Origin: UBA4971 sp029551185
GTDB lineage: Bacteria > Bacillota > SHA-98 > UBA4971
Length of the DNA: 64,000 nt
Direction of reading: 5' to 3'
NCBI GenBank assembly: GCA_035593725.1
Contig: DAOSZN010000010.1
Location: 1 to 64,000, forward strand
Shown: positions 1 through 7,768 of the stretch, in pieces
How the letters are laid out: each line of letters opens with the position of its first letter
Numbering within the stretch: the stretch's first letter is position 1
Program-made: the position numbers and the translations under genes
Notes under the pieces: generated by a model
What the model was told of the DNA's origin: nothing
The model's input: only the letters and a program-made list of their open reading frames with translations
Database searches by the model: none

Positions 1-1
1 C

Positions 2-172
2 AAAAGTGTGGTCGAAAACCAGGCACCTTTGCTGTTGGAGGTGGCTGAAAACCTGTCACTTAACAGATTTTTCCTGAGAAAATCAAAAAAGATGGCTGAA
101 ATTAAGGCATGGTTTCAAAAAATGTGGCAGAGAATCGACCATCTCCTTCTTACAGCGACAGCGGGAGTGTAA
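2..172 (+). CDS. 3' end of an unidentified gene, cut by the window edge
   Basis: An open frame runs from the window edge to a TAA at 170-172 and gives the last 56 residues of a protein. The tail is rich in Lys, Arg and Trp (it contains WFQKMWQRIDHLL). I recognise no family, and a chance open frame this short is possible. A following gene start is not seen until the GntR gene at 523, so it would be the last gene of its transcript. Confidence 0.35.
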   Translation, partial: KSVVENQAPLLLEVAENLSLNRFFLRKSKKMAEIKAWFQKMWQRIDHLLLTATAGV

Positions 173-312
173 GGAGTGTAAATAATCCCGTGTAAATGGT
201 TTTTTATGGTTCTGATTGAGCGCGGGGGATTTTCTGAAAAACTGCTGAGACGACTATATGTAAGCGTACAATAGCCCCACCTTCAGCAGGTGAGGGCAAT
301 CGTGTATGTTAA

Positions 313-342
313 GGTGATGTCGCCTGTCCCTAGGCGATCACC
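313..342 (+). terminator. Hairpin, possible terminator of the upstream gene
   Basis: GGTGAT (313-318) pairs with ATCACC (337-342), and inside it CGCCT pairs with AGGCG, giving an 11-bp stem with a two-base bulge. A short T stretch (350-355) lies eight bases downstream, too far for a textbook intrinsic terminator. It could equally be a leader structure. Confidence 0.4.
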
Positions 343-459
343 AAATATGGTTTTTGGCTGTGATGTTATATATCCTCAATCCGGCACCGGTTGAATCCGC
401 GAAAGCTATTGACGCCACTGTGAAGGACGTTTGAAGCTTACCAAGAAAAAAACTACCTG

Positions 460-488
460 TTGACACCACATATAATCATGTCTATACT
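460..488 (+). promoter_or_regulatory. Sigma-A type promoter of the GntR/ABC operon
   Basis: TTGACA at 460-465 and TATACT at 483-488 are separated by 17 bp. This is the ideal vegetative spacing and places the transcription start near 495, about 28 bases before the GntR start codon. The -10 lies inside the palindrome at 480-498. Confidence 0.75.
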
Positions 489-498
489 GTGTATAGAC
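480..498. promoter_or_regulatory. Operator, probably for the adjacent GntR/YtrA-type repressor
   Basis: GTCTATACTGTGTATAGAC is a perfect inverted repeat with two 8-bp arms around TGT. It covers the -10 box and the expected start point of the promoter at 460-488. GntR-family dimers of the YtrA group usually repress their own operon, so occupation here should block polymerase. The palindrome and its overlap are seen; the identity of the bound protein is inferred. Confidence 0.7.
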
Positions 499-522
499 GA
501 TATATACAGTAGCGGTGAATCT

Positions 523-918
523 ATGCACATTCAATTATCGTACAGCAATCCGGTGCCTCTTTACAGGCAGATAGTTGACCAGATAAAGGAGAAGATCCTG
601 TCCGGAGAGCTCCCGCCCGGAACCCCTTTGCCTTCCATCAGACAGTTGGCTGAGGAGGCCATGACCAGCGTGATTACGACTAAACGGGCATACTCTGAGC
701 TGGAAAATGAGGGGATTATAGTGACCAGGCCGGGGCTTGGGTCTTTCGTTGCCAATTTCACCTATAACGACCTAGGAGCAATTCGCGAGGAATCGGTCAA
801 GGAGTGTATCTCCGAGCTTATTTCCACAGCGAAGCTCGTGGGAATAAGTGATGAGAGACTCCTTAATATGGTCAAAGAGGCACTGAAGGAGGAGACGAAG
901 CGTTATGAAAGGCAGTAA
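523..918 (+). CDS. GntR family (YtrA subfamily) transcriptional regulator
   Basis: A 131-residue protein with a GntR-type winged helix-turn-helix in about residues 5-75 (PLYRQIVDQIKEKILSGEL, PSIRQLAEE, TRPGLGSFV) and a short C-terminal helical tail rather than a FadR or UTRA effector domain. That size and tail are typical of YtrA regulators, which sit at the head of ABC-transporter operons. An earlier in-frame start at 460 would lie in the promoter itself, so the ATG at 523 is preferred even though its ribosome binding site is weak. The gene overlaps the ATPase gene by 14 bp, and the pair are surely cotranscribed. It probably represses its own operon from the 480-498 palindrome. Confidence 0.9.
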   Translation: MHIQLSYSNPVPLYRQIVDQIKEKILSGELPPGTPLPSIRQLAEEAMTSVITTKRAYSELENEGIIVTRPGLGSFVANFTYNDLGAIREESVKECISELISTAKLVGISDERLLNMVKEALKEETKRYERQ

Positions 919-1945
919 TGCAAGGAGTGACACAAAGACGGAAAGACGTAATTGGAAAGGGAGCGGAGATTACACCTCCGACAACCTTGCTCTTGCGCTT
1001 CGCGGGGTATGCAAAAGCTATCCCAAATTTGAGCTGAAGGATGTGACTTTCTCTCTGCCCAGAGGGTATATCATGGGGTTCATCGGACCTAACGGGGCAG
1101 GGAAAACGACTACCATTAAGATCATCATGAATATGGCAAGAAAGTCCGGAGGGACGGTAGAGGTCTTAGGCCTTGACCATAGGATCCATGAAGAAGAAAT
1201 AAAGCGTCGCATCGGCTACCTTGGAGAAGAACCGTGCTTTTACGAAGAAATGACGCCTCTGTGGTTTGGGGGATTCGTGTCCAAATACTATCCTACTTGG
1301 GATAAAGCGTACTTTCGCGCTACCCTTGATCGCTTTGGGATTGATCCTTTAAAGCGAGTGAAAGACCTCTCAAAAGGCATGAAAGTGAAGCTTGGCCTTG
1401 CGTTGGCCTTATCCCACAAACCTGAACTCTTGATACTGGATGAGCCTACGAGCGGGTTGGATCCTGTGGTGCGCAGGGATGTCTTGGATGAGCTGATGTC
1501 AGTGATCCAGGACGAAAAGAGGAGCGTATTCTTCTCAACCCACATAACGCAGGATATTGAGCGAATTGCCGACTATGTCACGTTTATCCATGAAGGCAGG
1601 ATTGTGGAATCTGACGTAAAAGACGACATCCTTGGCAGGTGGAAGTCAATTTCGTTTCCGTTGCCTGTCAGGATGGGAGAGGCGCAAGGCAGTTTCGGTG
1701 CAGGGAATCTCGAGGCACAGGTGGCGAAAGCCACTGCTTACGTGGAAAAACTGCTGGATCATGAGCTAAAAGGTGTGTTCATGGGACACAAAATCGAAGG
1801 CCTGACATTCAGTGGGATTACTTCCGTCTTTTCAAGCTCACTTGAAGATAAAATAGCTCAACTTGTGGGCAGCATGCCAAGGGTGGCCCCTGTAAACTTA
1901 GATGACATTCTGGTCGCTGTTGTAAGGGGGAATGATGCGTGTTAG
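905..1945 (+). CDS. ABC transporter ATP-binding protein (YtrB-like)
   Basis: 346 residues. Walker A GPNGAGKTT is at residues 61-69, the signature LSKGMKVKL near 154 and Walker B LLILDEPTSGLDP near 175. About 100 residues follow the nucleotide-binding domain without a known motif, as in other ATPases of GntR-linked operons. The first 25 residues are polar and poorly conserved-looking, so a slightly later start is possible. It overlaps the GntR gene upstream and the permease gene downstream by 7 bp. Together they should form an ABC-2 type exporter; in relatives these respond to cell-envelope antibiotics or peptides, but the substrate cannot be read here. Confidence 0.88.
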   Translation: MKGSNARSDTKTERRNWKGSGDYTSDNLALALRGVCKSYPKFELKDVTFSLPRGYIMGFIGPNGAGKTTTIKIIMNMARKSGGTVEVLGLDHRIHEEEIKRRIGYLGEEPCFYEEMTPLWFGGFVSKYYPTWDKAYFRATLDRFGIDPLKRVKDLSKGMKVKLGLALALSHKPELLILDEPTSGLDPVVRRDVLDELMSVIQDEKRSVFFSTHITQDIERIADYVTFIHEGRIVESDVKDDILGRWKSISFPLPVRMGEAQGSFGAGNLEAQVAKATAYVEKLLDHELKGVFMGHKIEGLTFSGITSVFSSSLEDKIAQLVGSMPRVAPVNLDDILVAVVRGNDAC

Positions 1946-2652
1946 ACCTAATATATAAGGACATTATTCAAAACAGGAAGCTGATACTCCTTTATGCGCT
2001 CATGGGTGGGTTTGTCGGGCTTGTGATGATGGCAGCGGGATCTGACGGAGGCGTCAGCATATTTGGAGCGTATATAATGATATCCACTTATGGATTCGCA
2101 ACAAGGTCCACATATGATGAGGACAAAAGCGGCGCGTACTTGTTCTTAAAGAGTCTGCCTTTATCCGATGGGGCCATTGTCACGAGCAAGTTCGTATCAG
2201 TCCTTGTCGTATCTGTCCTCTTTGTCATATTCTTCAATATTATTGCTGTACTCGGCGGTTACCTGGCTTCGTCCGGAATCATCTCAAGTCTTGGTTCAGC
2301 TGCCGCTGCTCCGAGAACTTTCGATGTTGCAGCGTTTCTCAGGGAGATTACTCTGTCTTTCGCTATAGTGTTCAGTATGGCGATAATAGTTGCAGGAGCT
2401 TATTTAGTGATGTTCTTCTGGGCGGGATTTGCCAAAGCCAATACGTACAGCAGAGCGATTCTTCTTGCGATATTTCTTTTCGTAACGTTAGGCGTAGCCG
2501 TCGCAGGGCGTTTACCTGCGGTTCAAAGCTTCATACAGATAATCGAGACGAGTTCATGGGTACCTGCGATTTCAATAATTATCAGCCTGGCTGTTTATTG
2601 GGTGTGTTGCGCGGTGTCTATCTCCAGAGTAAAAGCAAAAGACTGGTCATAA
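1939..2652 (+). CDS. ABC-2 type transporter permease
   Basis: 237 residues with about six hydrophobic segments (first at residues 14-50, last at 205-228), no catalytic motif, and the pattern SLPLSDGAIVTSKF typical of the permease partners in YtrA-headed operons. The GTG start at 1939 has AAGGGGG eight bases upstream and overlaps the ATPase stop. It forms the membrane channel of the exporter driven by the preceding ATPase. Confidence 0.85.
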   Translation: MLDLIYKDIIQNRKLILLYALMGGFVGLVMMAAGSDGGVSIFGAYIMISTYGFATRSTYDEDKSGAYLFLKSLPLSDGAIVTSKFVSVLVVSVLFVIFFNIIAVLGGYLASSGIISSLGSAAAAPRTFDVAAFLREITLSFAIVFSMAIIVAGAYLVMFFWAGFAKANTYSRAILLAIFLFVTLGVAVAGRLPAVQSFIQIIETSSWVPAISIIISLAVYWVCCAVSISRVKAKDWS

Positions 2653-3108
2653 GTGTGCAAAAACCGGAACCGACAGATGGCAGCCTATCGGATCCATGTG
2701 ACATTGCATGATTCTCTTGACTACGAAATGAAGAATGGGGCTGCCGGTAGCGTGACTGCCGGTAGTGCGACAAGAGCCATAAAGTCTGTTGCGGCCGGAA
2801 AAAGAGTCAATAGCCTGCATCGGACTTTATGTTATAATAAAAAGAGTTACTTATTCTCTGGTTCATGTCCGTGTGTATGCTCTGACAATTCGTGTTAGTA
2901 GCCGGAGTTGACAAGTGTCGCAGGCAGCCGGATTCGTGAGGCTCAGTCAATATCAGGAGATGTCAAATTCACAACGCAACTTTTATCAGGCTGTTCAAGT
3001 GATTAATATGCGACTGTCTAAATTCATAGTAATATGAGTGAGCCTTCTTTAGTATTGCAGTAATAGATCTTTCACCGGTAGTTTTGGAAAAAAGGAGAAG
3101 TGGTAAAG
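2653..3108. other. Intergenic region before the SCIFF gene
   Basis: No gene is supported here. The only structure noticed is a 15-base tandem repeat, CTGCCGGTAGCGTGA followed by CTGCCGGTAGTGCGA, at 2741-2770. A TATAAT at 2833-2838 lacks a matching -35. The promoter of the SCIFF gene must lie in the second half, but I cannot assign it. Confidence 0.5.
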
Positions 3109-3273
3109 GTGTCAACCCTAAAACCTAAGAAACACATTACTACGATAAGCATGGGTTCAACAAGAGGTGGGCTTAACGAAGGCGGTTGCAAGGAGTGCCA
3201 GGCTTCATGCCAGTCAGCATGTAAGACCTCCTGCACTGTAGGAAATCAGGTTTGCCGAGAGAAGAGAAAGTGA
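3109..3273 (+). CDS. scfA: Six-cysteine ranthipeptide precursor SCIFF
   Basis: A 54-residue peptide starting at GTG 3109, with AAAGGAG eleven bases upstream. It carries six cysteines in its C-terminal half in the family pattern C-x2-C-x3-C-x3-C-x3-C-x6-C, including the diagnostic SCQSACKTSCTVGNQ. SCIFF peptides (six Cys in forty-five) are ribosomal precursors nearly universal in Clostridia. Their maturase links Cys thiols to other residues as thioethers; the physiological role is still uncertain. The gene sits 7 bp before its maturase gene. An in-frame GTG at 3100 is too close to the ribosome binding site to be the start. Confidence 0.95.
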   Translation: MSTLKPKKHITTISMGSTRGGLNEGGCKECQASCQSACKTSCTVGNQVCREKRK

Positions 3274-3280
3274 CGACAGG

Positions 3281-4693
3281 ATGTTGGGAGAGGCTAATTG
3301 GCACATATTCTCCTGTTTCGGAAAAACACTGTTATTCGATGTCAAAACAGGGGGTCTTCATGAATTAGATGAAGCCGGACGTAACGCAGCGCTTGCTTAC
3401 AGAGACAAGACGTCTCTGCCGGAAGCTAAAAAACGCCTGTCTTCCGTTCAGTGCAAGCACGGCCCAGCCTTGGCGGAAGGCTTCGAGGAATCCGTGGCTG
3501 AGGCATACAAAGAGCTGGAAAGCATGGTGGCTGAAGGTCTTCTTTCAGACCCTGATATCTGTGATGAAGAGTATGCTCCCGGTGAAGAGACGATCGTTAA
3601 AGCCTTATGCCTTCACGTAGCTCATGACTGTAATCTAAGGTGCAAGTATTGCTTTGGTAAGACAGGGAACTTCGGGATGACGCGGGAGCTCATGCCCATT
3701 CGAGTGGCTAAAGCATCCATTGACTTCCTGCTGGATAGGTCGGGTCCCAGGCATAACCTTAATGTAGACTTCTTCGGCGGTGAACCGCTCCTCAACTTTG
3801 ATGTAGTGAAAGCTACAGTTGAGTACTGCGACGGGAAGGCAAAGGCCTTGGGAAAACATGTGGATTTCACTGTTACTACGAATTGTGTTCTGCTTGACGA
3901 TGAAGTCGCATCTTTCCTTAATGAGCGAAATATGCTTGTGGTGCTGAGCCTTGACGGCAGAAAGGAAGTCAATGACAGGATGCGCGTAATGCCGGGCGGA
4001 GGGGGTAGTTACGATCATGTGGCCCCTCGGCTGGCGAAGTTCATTCAAGCTAGGGATCCTGATTCGTATTACGTGAGAGCTACATACACACGGCACAACT
4101 TGGATTTCGCATCTGATGTCCTTCACCTTGCGGATCTGGGCGCCAAGAGCATCTCAGCTGAACCTGTGGTGGGCGGAAGCGATAGGGAATACGGCATCCA
4201 AGTCGAGGATATCAGCGCTATCGAGACGGAATATGAGCGCCTTACAAAACTTTTCGTGGATAGGCAGAAAAGAGGTCGGGGTTTTCTCTTCTACCATTTC
4301 AACATAGACTTAGACGGCGGGCCATGTCTTGCCAGGAGGCTTTCAGGGTGCGGTGCAGGAATAGATTACCTTGCTGTCTCTCCTTCCGGCAGTATCTACC
4401 CATGCCACCAGTTTGTCGGAAAGCCTGAATTCAGGATGGGCGACGTATTCAGAGGGTCTCTTGATCCAGGAATTATCAGTCAATTTCGTCATGCTCACAT
4501 ATACAATAAAAGCGGATGCGGAACTTGCTGGGCCAGATTCATTTGCAGCGGAGGATGTCATGCTGCAGCTTACGGCTCATCCGCTGATATCCTGGTTCCT
4601 GATAAGGTAGCATGCGCTATTCAGAAGAAGCGCATTGAGTGCGCTTTGACCGCGCAAGCCATGTTAAAAGACACGGCACAGCCCGGAACATAA
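3281..4693 (+). CDS. scfB: Thioether-forming SCIFF maturase, radical SAM/SPASM
   Basis: 470 residues. An N-terminal region (about 1-100) corresponds to the peptide-recognition part. The radical SAM motif CNLRCKYC has cysteines at 117, 121 and 124, and FFGGEPLL follows as the SAM-binding GGE-type element. The C-terminal SPASM domain carries the cysteines for two auxiliary [4Fe-4S] clusters (GPCLARRLSGCG, YPCHQF, CGTCWARFICSGGC, VACA). The enzyme abstracts hydrogen from an acceptor residue of the SCIFF peptide and closes a Cys thioether. Length, motifs and position next to the peptide gene agree with the characterised family. Confidence 0.95.
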   Translation: MLGEANWHIFSCFGKTLLFDVKTGGLHELDEAGRNAALAYRDKTSLPEAKKRLSSVQCKHGPALAEGFEESVAEAYKELESMVAEGLLSDPDICDEEYAPGEETIVKALCLHVAHDCNLRCKYCFGKTGNFGMTRELMPIRVAKASIDFLLDRSGPRHNLNVDFFGGEPLLNFDVVKATVEYCDGKAKALGKHVDFTVTTNCVLLDDEVASFLNERNMLVVLSLDGRKEVNDRMRVMPGGGGSYDHVAPRLAKFIQARDPDSYYVRATYTRHNLDFASDVLHLADLGAKSISAEPVVGGSDREYGIQVEDISAIETEYERLTKLFVDRQKRGRGFLFYHFNIDLDGGPCLARRLSGCGAGIDYLAVSPSGSIYPCHQFVGKPEFRMGDVFRGSLDPGIISQFRHAHIYNKSGCGTCWARFICSGGCHAAAYGSSADILVPDKVACAIQKKRIECALTAQAMLKDTAQPGT

Positions 4694-4716
4694 GTTAAGG
4701 GACGTGAATTTCGGTA

Positions 4717-6267
4717 ATGGGATGGGTAGCCAGGCAGAAAAGGGAGTACTTCTTTGCTTCTTTGGCCCAGTCCGGGACTCAGGTAAAGGTGAAGAAGTAT
4801 GATATACACGCAAATTGTTTAGTAAAGCAAGGACAGTTGCAGGCTACTACAGTTGTTACGCTCTCGGCGATTATGCCTAATGTGACAAAACATTGTTTTG
4901 TCCTGAATTCCGGTCTTCAAGTGAGCTCTATAAGCAGAGACGGAGTCGGACTCGCTTTCCGTGAGCGTGAATTCTCAGACGTGAGAGGCCTGAAAGCTGT
5001 TTGGGTATATTTTCCTGAGCCTCTTCGCGAAAATGATGAGGTGGAGCTTGCTTTTGAATACTCAGGCCGTCCTGTTGGAAACAGTGGTGTTCAGGTTGAC
5101 GACAGCGGAATGCGCCTATCCCGGAAATCCGCTTGGTACCCTGTGGGTGCGGGGTTTGACTCATTTACTGCACGTATTACCTGTGTAACCTGTCCGGGTT
5201 TTGTGTCAGTGTCAGACGGGGAACTTGTTTCCCTGTCAGAGAGGGATGACAGGGTAGTATATGTATGGGAAGTCAGGGAGCGGATTTCCGGATTATCTCT
5301 TACCTCAGGCAAGTTTGAAATGGCATGCAGGACACACCGAGGAGTCAAGCTCGAGTTATACCTCGGCCAGGCGCTGAAGGACAATATCGAGCCTGCAATC
5401 GGCCTCTTCTGTGATGTGCTTGACGCCTACATTGACATGCTTGGCAACCCCCCGTCGGACAGGTTCGTGTCCGTCCTGAGGCGGCGATATCCGGATGATG
5501 AGCAAGAAGTGCGTATGGTTACTGCGCTTGGTCATGAAATGGCGCATGTATGGTGGGGTAGTCCCATATCAGTGGGGTTTGGCGATACCTGGTTCCATGA
5601 ATCGCTGGCTCGGACCATGGCTTATGAGACGGTAGGGCGTGTCTTGGGGCATGATGCTGAAACCGAGCTTGTCCACGAAGAAATCGACAGGTGGGAAGCT
5701 GACGCCAAGCTGGGGCCCGGAGCTGCTGAGAGCGTTCTTCTCTGGGCGAAGAGCAGGGCGCCGTACGCTCCTAGGCCGGTATGCATCAGAACCGCCCTTG
5801 CCCTTCGGTTGCTCGGTTATACGTTGGGTGAGGATATGTTCTTTGAGATCCTTCGTCGACACCTGTCTATTCATCGGGCAAAACCTTCCGGGCTCAGAGA
5901 TTTTGTCAGAGTGGCAGAGCGGGCATCAGGCATGGACGTAGACGGTTTTATGAAACGGTGGTTGGGTAACACTTCTTGTTTTGCTTATGAAATCCAGCCT
6001 GCAGTTTGCTCCAGGAAATCAGACGACAGGTTTGTGACCAAATTCTCTTTAGTTAACAAAGGCGACGCTTACGGCCCTGTGAAAGCTGATATCCTCCTTT
6101 TAGGAGATGGAGTCGAGACCTTGGAACAAGTGATAATAACAGGCAGGAACCAGGTGCTTCATGTTGTCACAAACCATTACGTCAATTCTGTTGTTCTGGA
6201 TCCCGGCGCTTACCTTCCCAACATAAGTTGGCGAAATTGCCGGGTTGAGACTACCCGTAAAGGCTGA
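4717..6267 (+). CDS. M1-family-like zinc metallopeptidase (gluzincin)
   Basis: 516 residues. The zinc site HEMAH is followed by the third ligand Glu in HESLA, the spacing of M1 aminopeptidases (HExxH-x18-E). The beta-rich first 190 residues resemble the M1 N-terminal domain. I do not see the GAMEN exopeptidase loop, so peptide binding may differ from ordinary aminopeptidases. No signal peptide or membrane segment is visible, so it is probably cytoplasmic. It begins 23 bp after the SCIFF maturase on the same strand, so a role in SCIFF peptide trimming or turnover is possible but only inferred. The start is uncertain: AAGGGA is 14 bases upstream of the ATG. Confidence 0.75.
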   Translation: MGWVARQKREYFFASLAQSGTQVKVKKYDIHANCLVKQGQLQATTVVTLSAIMPNVTKHCFVLNSGLQVSSISRDGVGLAFREREFSDVRGLKAVWVYFPEPLRENDEVELAFEYSGRPVGNSGVQVDDSGMRLSRKSAWYPVGAGFDSFTARITCVTCPGFVSVSDGELVSLSERDDRVVYVWEVRERISGLSLTSGKFEMACRTHRGVKLELYLGQALKDNIEPAIGLFCDVLDAYIDMLGNPPSDRFVSVLRRRYPDDEQEVRMVTALGHEMAHVWWGSPISVGFGDTWFHESLARTMAYETVGRVLGHDAETELVHEEIDRWEADAKLGPGAAESVLLWAKSRAPYAPRPVCIRTALALRLLGYTLGEDMFFEILRRHLSIHRAKPSGLRDFVRVAERASGMDVDGFMKRWLGNTSCFAYEIQPAVCSRKSDDRFVTKFSLVNKGDAYGPVKADILLLGDGVETLEQVIITGRNQVLHVVTNHYVNSVVLDPGAYLPNISWRNCRVETTRKG

Positions 6268-6388
6268 CACAGGTGATTATGGCACAGACATTCATCGGTA
6301 TTAAAAAGTTGCTCTGAAGTGTGGACAAGATATACGTGCACGCAGGAGTTTTCTTAAGGAGTCATTTTTAAGAAGGGGGGCGGTACAG

Positions 6389-7768
6389 ATGGAAAGAACA
6401 TCGTTCAGAGAACCGGTGGCCGGTCGGGTTGCTTTCGTTGCTTTAGCAGTCGTGCTCGCTTTTATTATGTTGTTAAGCGCATGTGCGGTAGATAGATGCA
6501 TAGAGGCAAAGGATGCGAGCCTGCATGAGATGGAAGGTCATTGGGAAGGCGCCATAAACGTAATGGGGCAAGAGCTTATTATAAGGGTGGATTTTGCGGT
6601 TTGCGACGGGACGTTGTCAGGGACGATCGATATTCCTCAGCAAGGAGCTTTAGGGTTGCCTCTTGCTAATATCAAGCTTGAATCGCCTAACATACACTTT
6701 GAACTGCCTGTGCCTAATGCGAGAGCTGATTTTGACGGCGTTCTGGCAGGGGATGAGATTTCCGGCGATTTTCTGCAAAGCGGGGTGAAGGGGAGCTTCA
6801 GCATAAAGAGAACGGTTTCGGAGGCAACCGGTACGACGGCTGATGATCCAAAGATATCATCTATTGGGAAGTCAGAAGATGTTCTTCTTGAGACCTCCAC
6901 AGGCAAGATCCATGGAACGCTTCAGCTCCCGGAAGCTCCGGAAATGTGTCCTGTTGTGCTGATAATTGCAGGCTCAGGGCCGACTGATCGTGACGGCAAC
7001 TCTCCTCTAGTGCCTGGCAAGAATGATAGTCTGAAGATGATCGCTCAAGGCCTTGCAGAAAACGGCATTGCCTCAGTGCGCTATGATAAGAGAGGAATTG
7101 GCGAAAGCACAGGCGCTATGTTTGGGAAAAGTGAAGCCGACTTACGTTTTGATCATTATGTGGACGATGCAGTTGCATGGATCGAACGCTTGAAAGCCGA
7201 TCCTCGCTTCTCCGGAGTGGTGGTTCTCGGCCATAGCGAAGGGTCTTTAATCGGCATAGCTGCTGCTAACAAGGTCTCCTCCGGATTGTCAGGAGTTATC
7301 TCAGTGGCAGGCGCAGGCAAACCTGCATACGAGTTAATAACAGAACAGCTGGCAAATGAAGCGAAAGAGATTCGAGACGAAAGCCATGGGATAATGGAGG
7401 AATTGAAAAAGGGAAATGAAGTGGCAAACGTAAGCCTTGAACTCATGCCGCTCTTCAGACCCAGCGTGCAACCGTATTTAATTTCATGGTTTGAGTATGA
7501 CCCGGCAGCTGAAATAGGGAACCTGGATGTTCCTGTGCTGATTTTGCAGGGTACAACTGACTTGCAGGTGTCTTGTGAGGATGCGAAGTTGCTGGCAAAA
7601 GCGAAGCCTGACGCGAAACTCAAGATTATAGACGGCATGAATCATGTCCTAAAAGAAGCGCCTATTGACTATGGGGAGAATCTGGCGACCTATGGCAATC
7701 CCACACTACCCCTGGCGCCGGGTTTTCTTGAGGAGATCATAAGCTTCGTTAAGGAATGCGTTAAGTAG
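6389..7768 (+). CDS. Lipoprotein alpha/beta hydrolase
   Basis: 459 residues. A hydrophobic signal (residues 14-29) ends in a lipobox with Cys32 (LLSAC), so the protein should be anchored outside the membrane. Residues about 45-145 form a beta-rich domain, and an alpha/beta hydrolase domain follows with GSGPTDRDGN (oxyanion region), YDKRGIGES, nucleophile Ser283 in GHSEGS, a late Asp in GTTDLQV and His in GMNHVLKE. This two-domain arrangement is common among exported esterase/peptidase-like hydrolases of unknown substrate. AAGGGGGG eight bases upstream fixes the start. Its 3' end overlaps the convergent HDAC gene by 8 bp. Confidence 0.85.
   Translation: MERTSFREPVAGRVAFVALAVVLAFIMLLSACAVDRCIEAKDASLHEMEGHWEGAINVMGQELIIRVDFAVCDGTLSGTIDIPQQGALGLPLANIKLESPNIHFELPVPNARADFDGVLAGDEISGDFLQSGVKGSFSIKRTVSEATGTTADDPKISSIGKSEDVLLETSTGKIHGTLQLPEAPEMCPVVLIIAGSGPTDRDGNSPLVPGKNDSLKMIAQGLAENGIASVRYDKRGIGESTGAMFGKSEADLRFDHYVDDAVAWIERLKADPRFSGVVVLGHSEGSLIGIAAANKVSSGLSGVISVAGAGKPAYELITEQLANEAKEIRDESHGIMEELKKGNEVANVSLELMPLFRPSVQPYLISWFEYDPAAEIGNLDVPVLILQGTTDLQVSCEDAKLLAKAKPDAKLKIIDGMNHVLKEAPIDYGENLATYGNPTLPLAPGFLEEIISFVKECVK

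Larger units (their letters stand above)
173..522. other. Intergenic region before the GntR operon
   Basis: Apart from the hairpin at 313-342 and the promoter/operator at 460-498, this stretch holds a smaller stem near 270-288 (CACCT/AGGTG around a short loop). I saw no convincing small gene and no riboswitch consensus that fits. Confidence 0.5.

Noticed and set aside
261..450. Possible riboswitch in the left intergenic region (stems and a GCCACTG word)
   Set aside because: The order and spacing of elements does not match cobalamin, fluoride, glycine or c-di-GMP aptamers.
2741..2770. Tandem 15-base repeat as start of a CRISPR or minisatellite
   Set aside because: Only two imperfect copies without spacers.
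2653..2898. 81-codon plus-strand frame directly after the ABC permease gene
   Set aside because: No ribosome binding site, irregular composition and an internal tandem repeat; it looks like chance.
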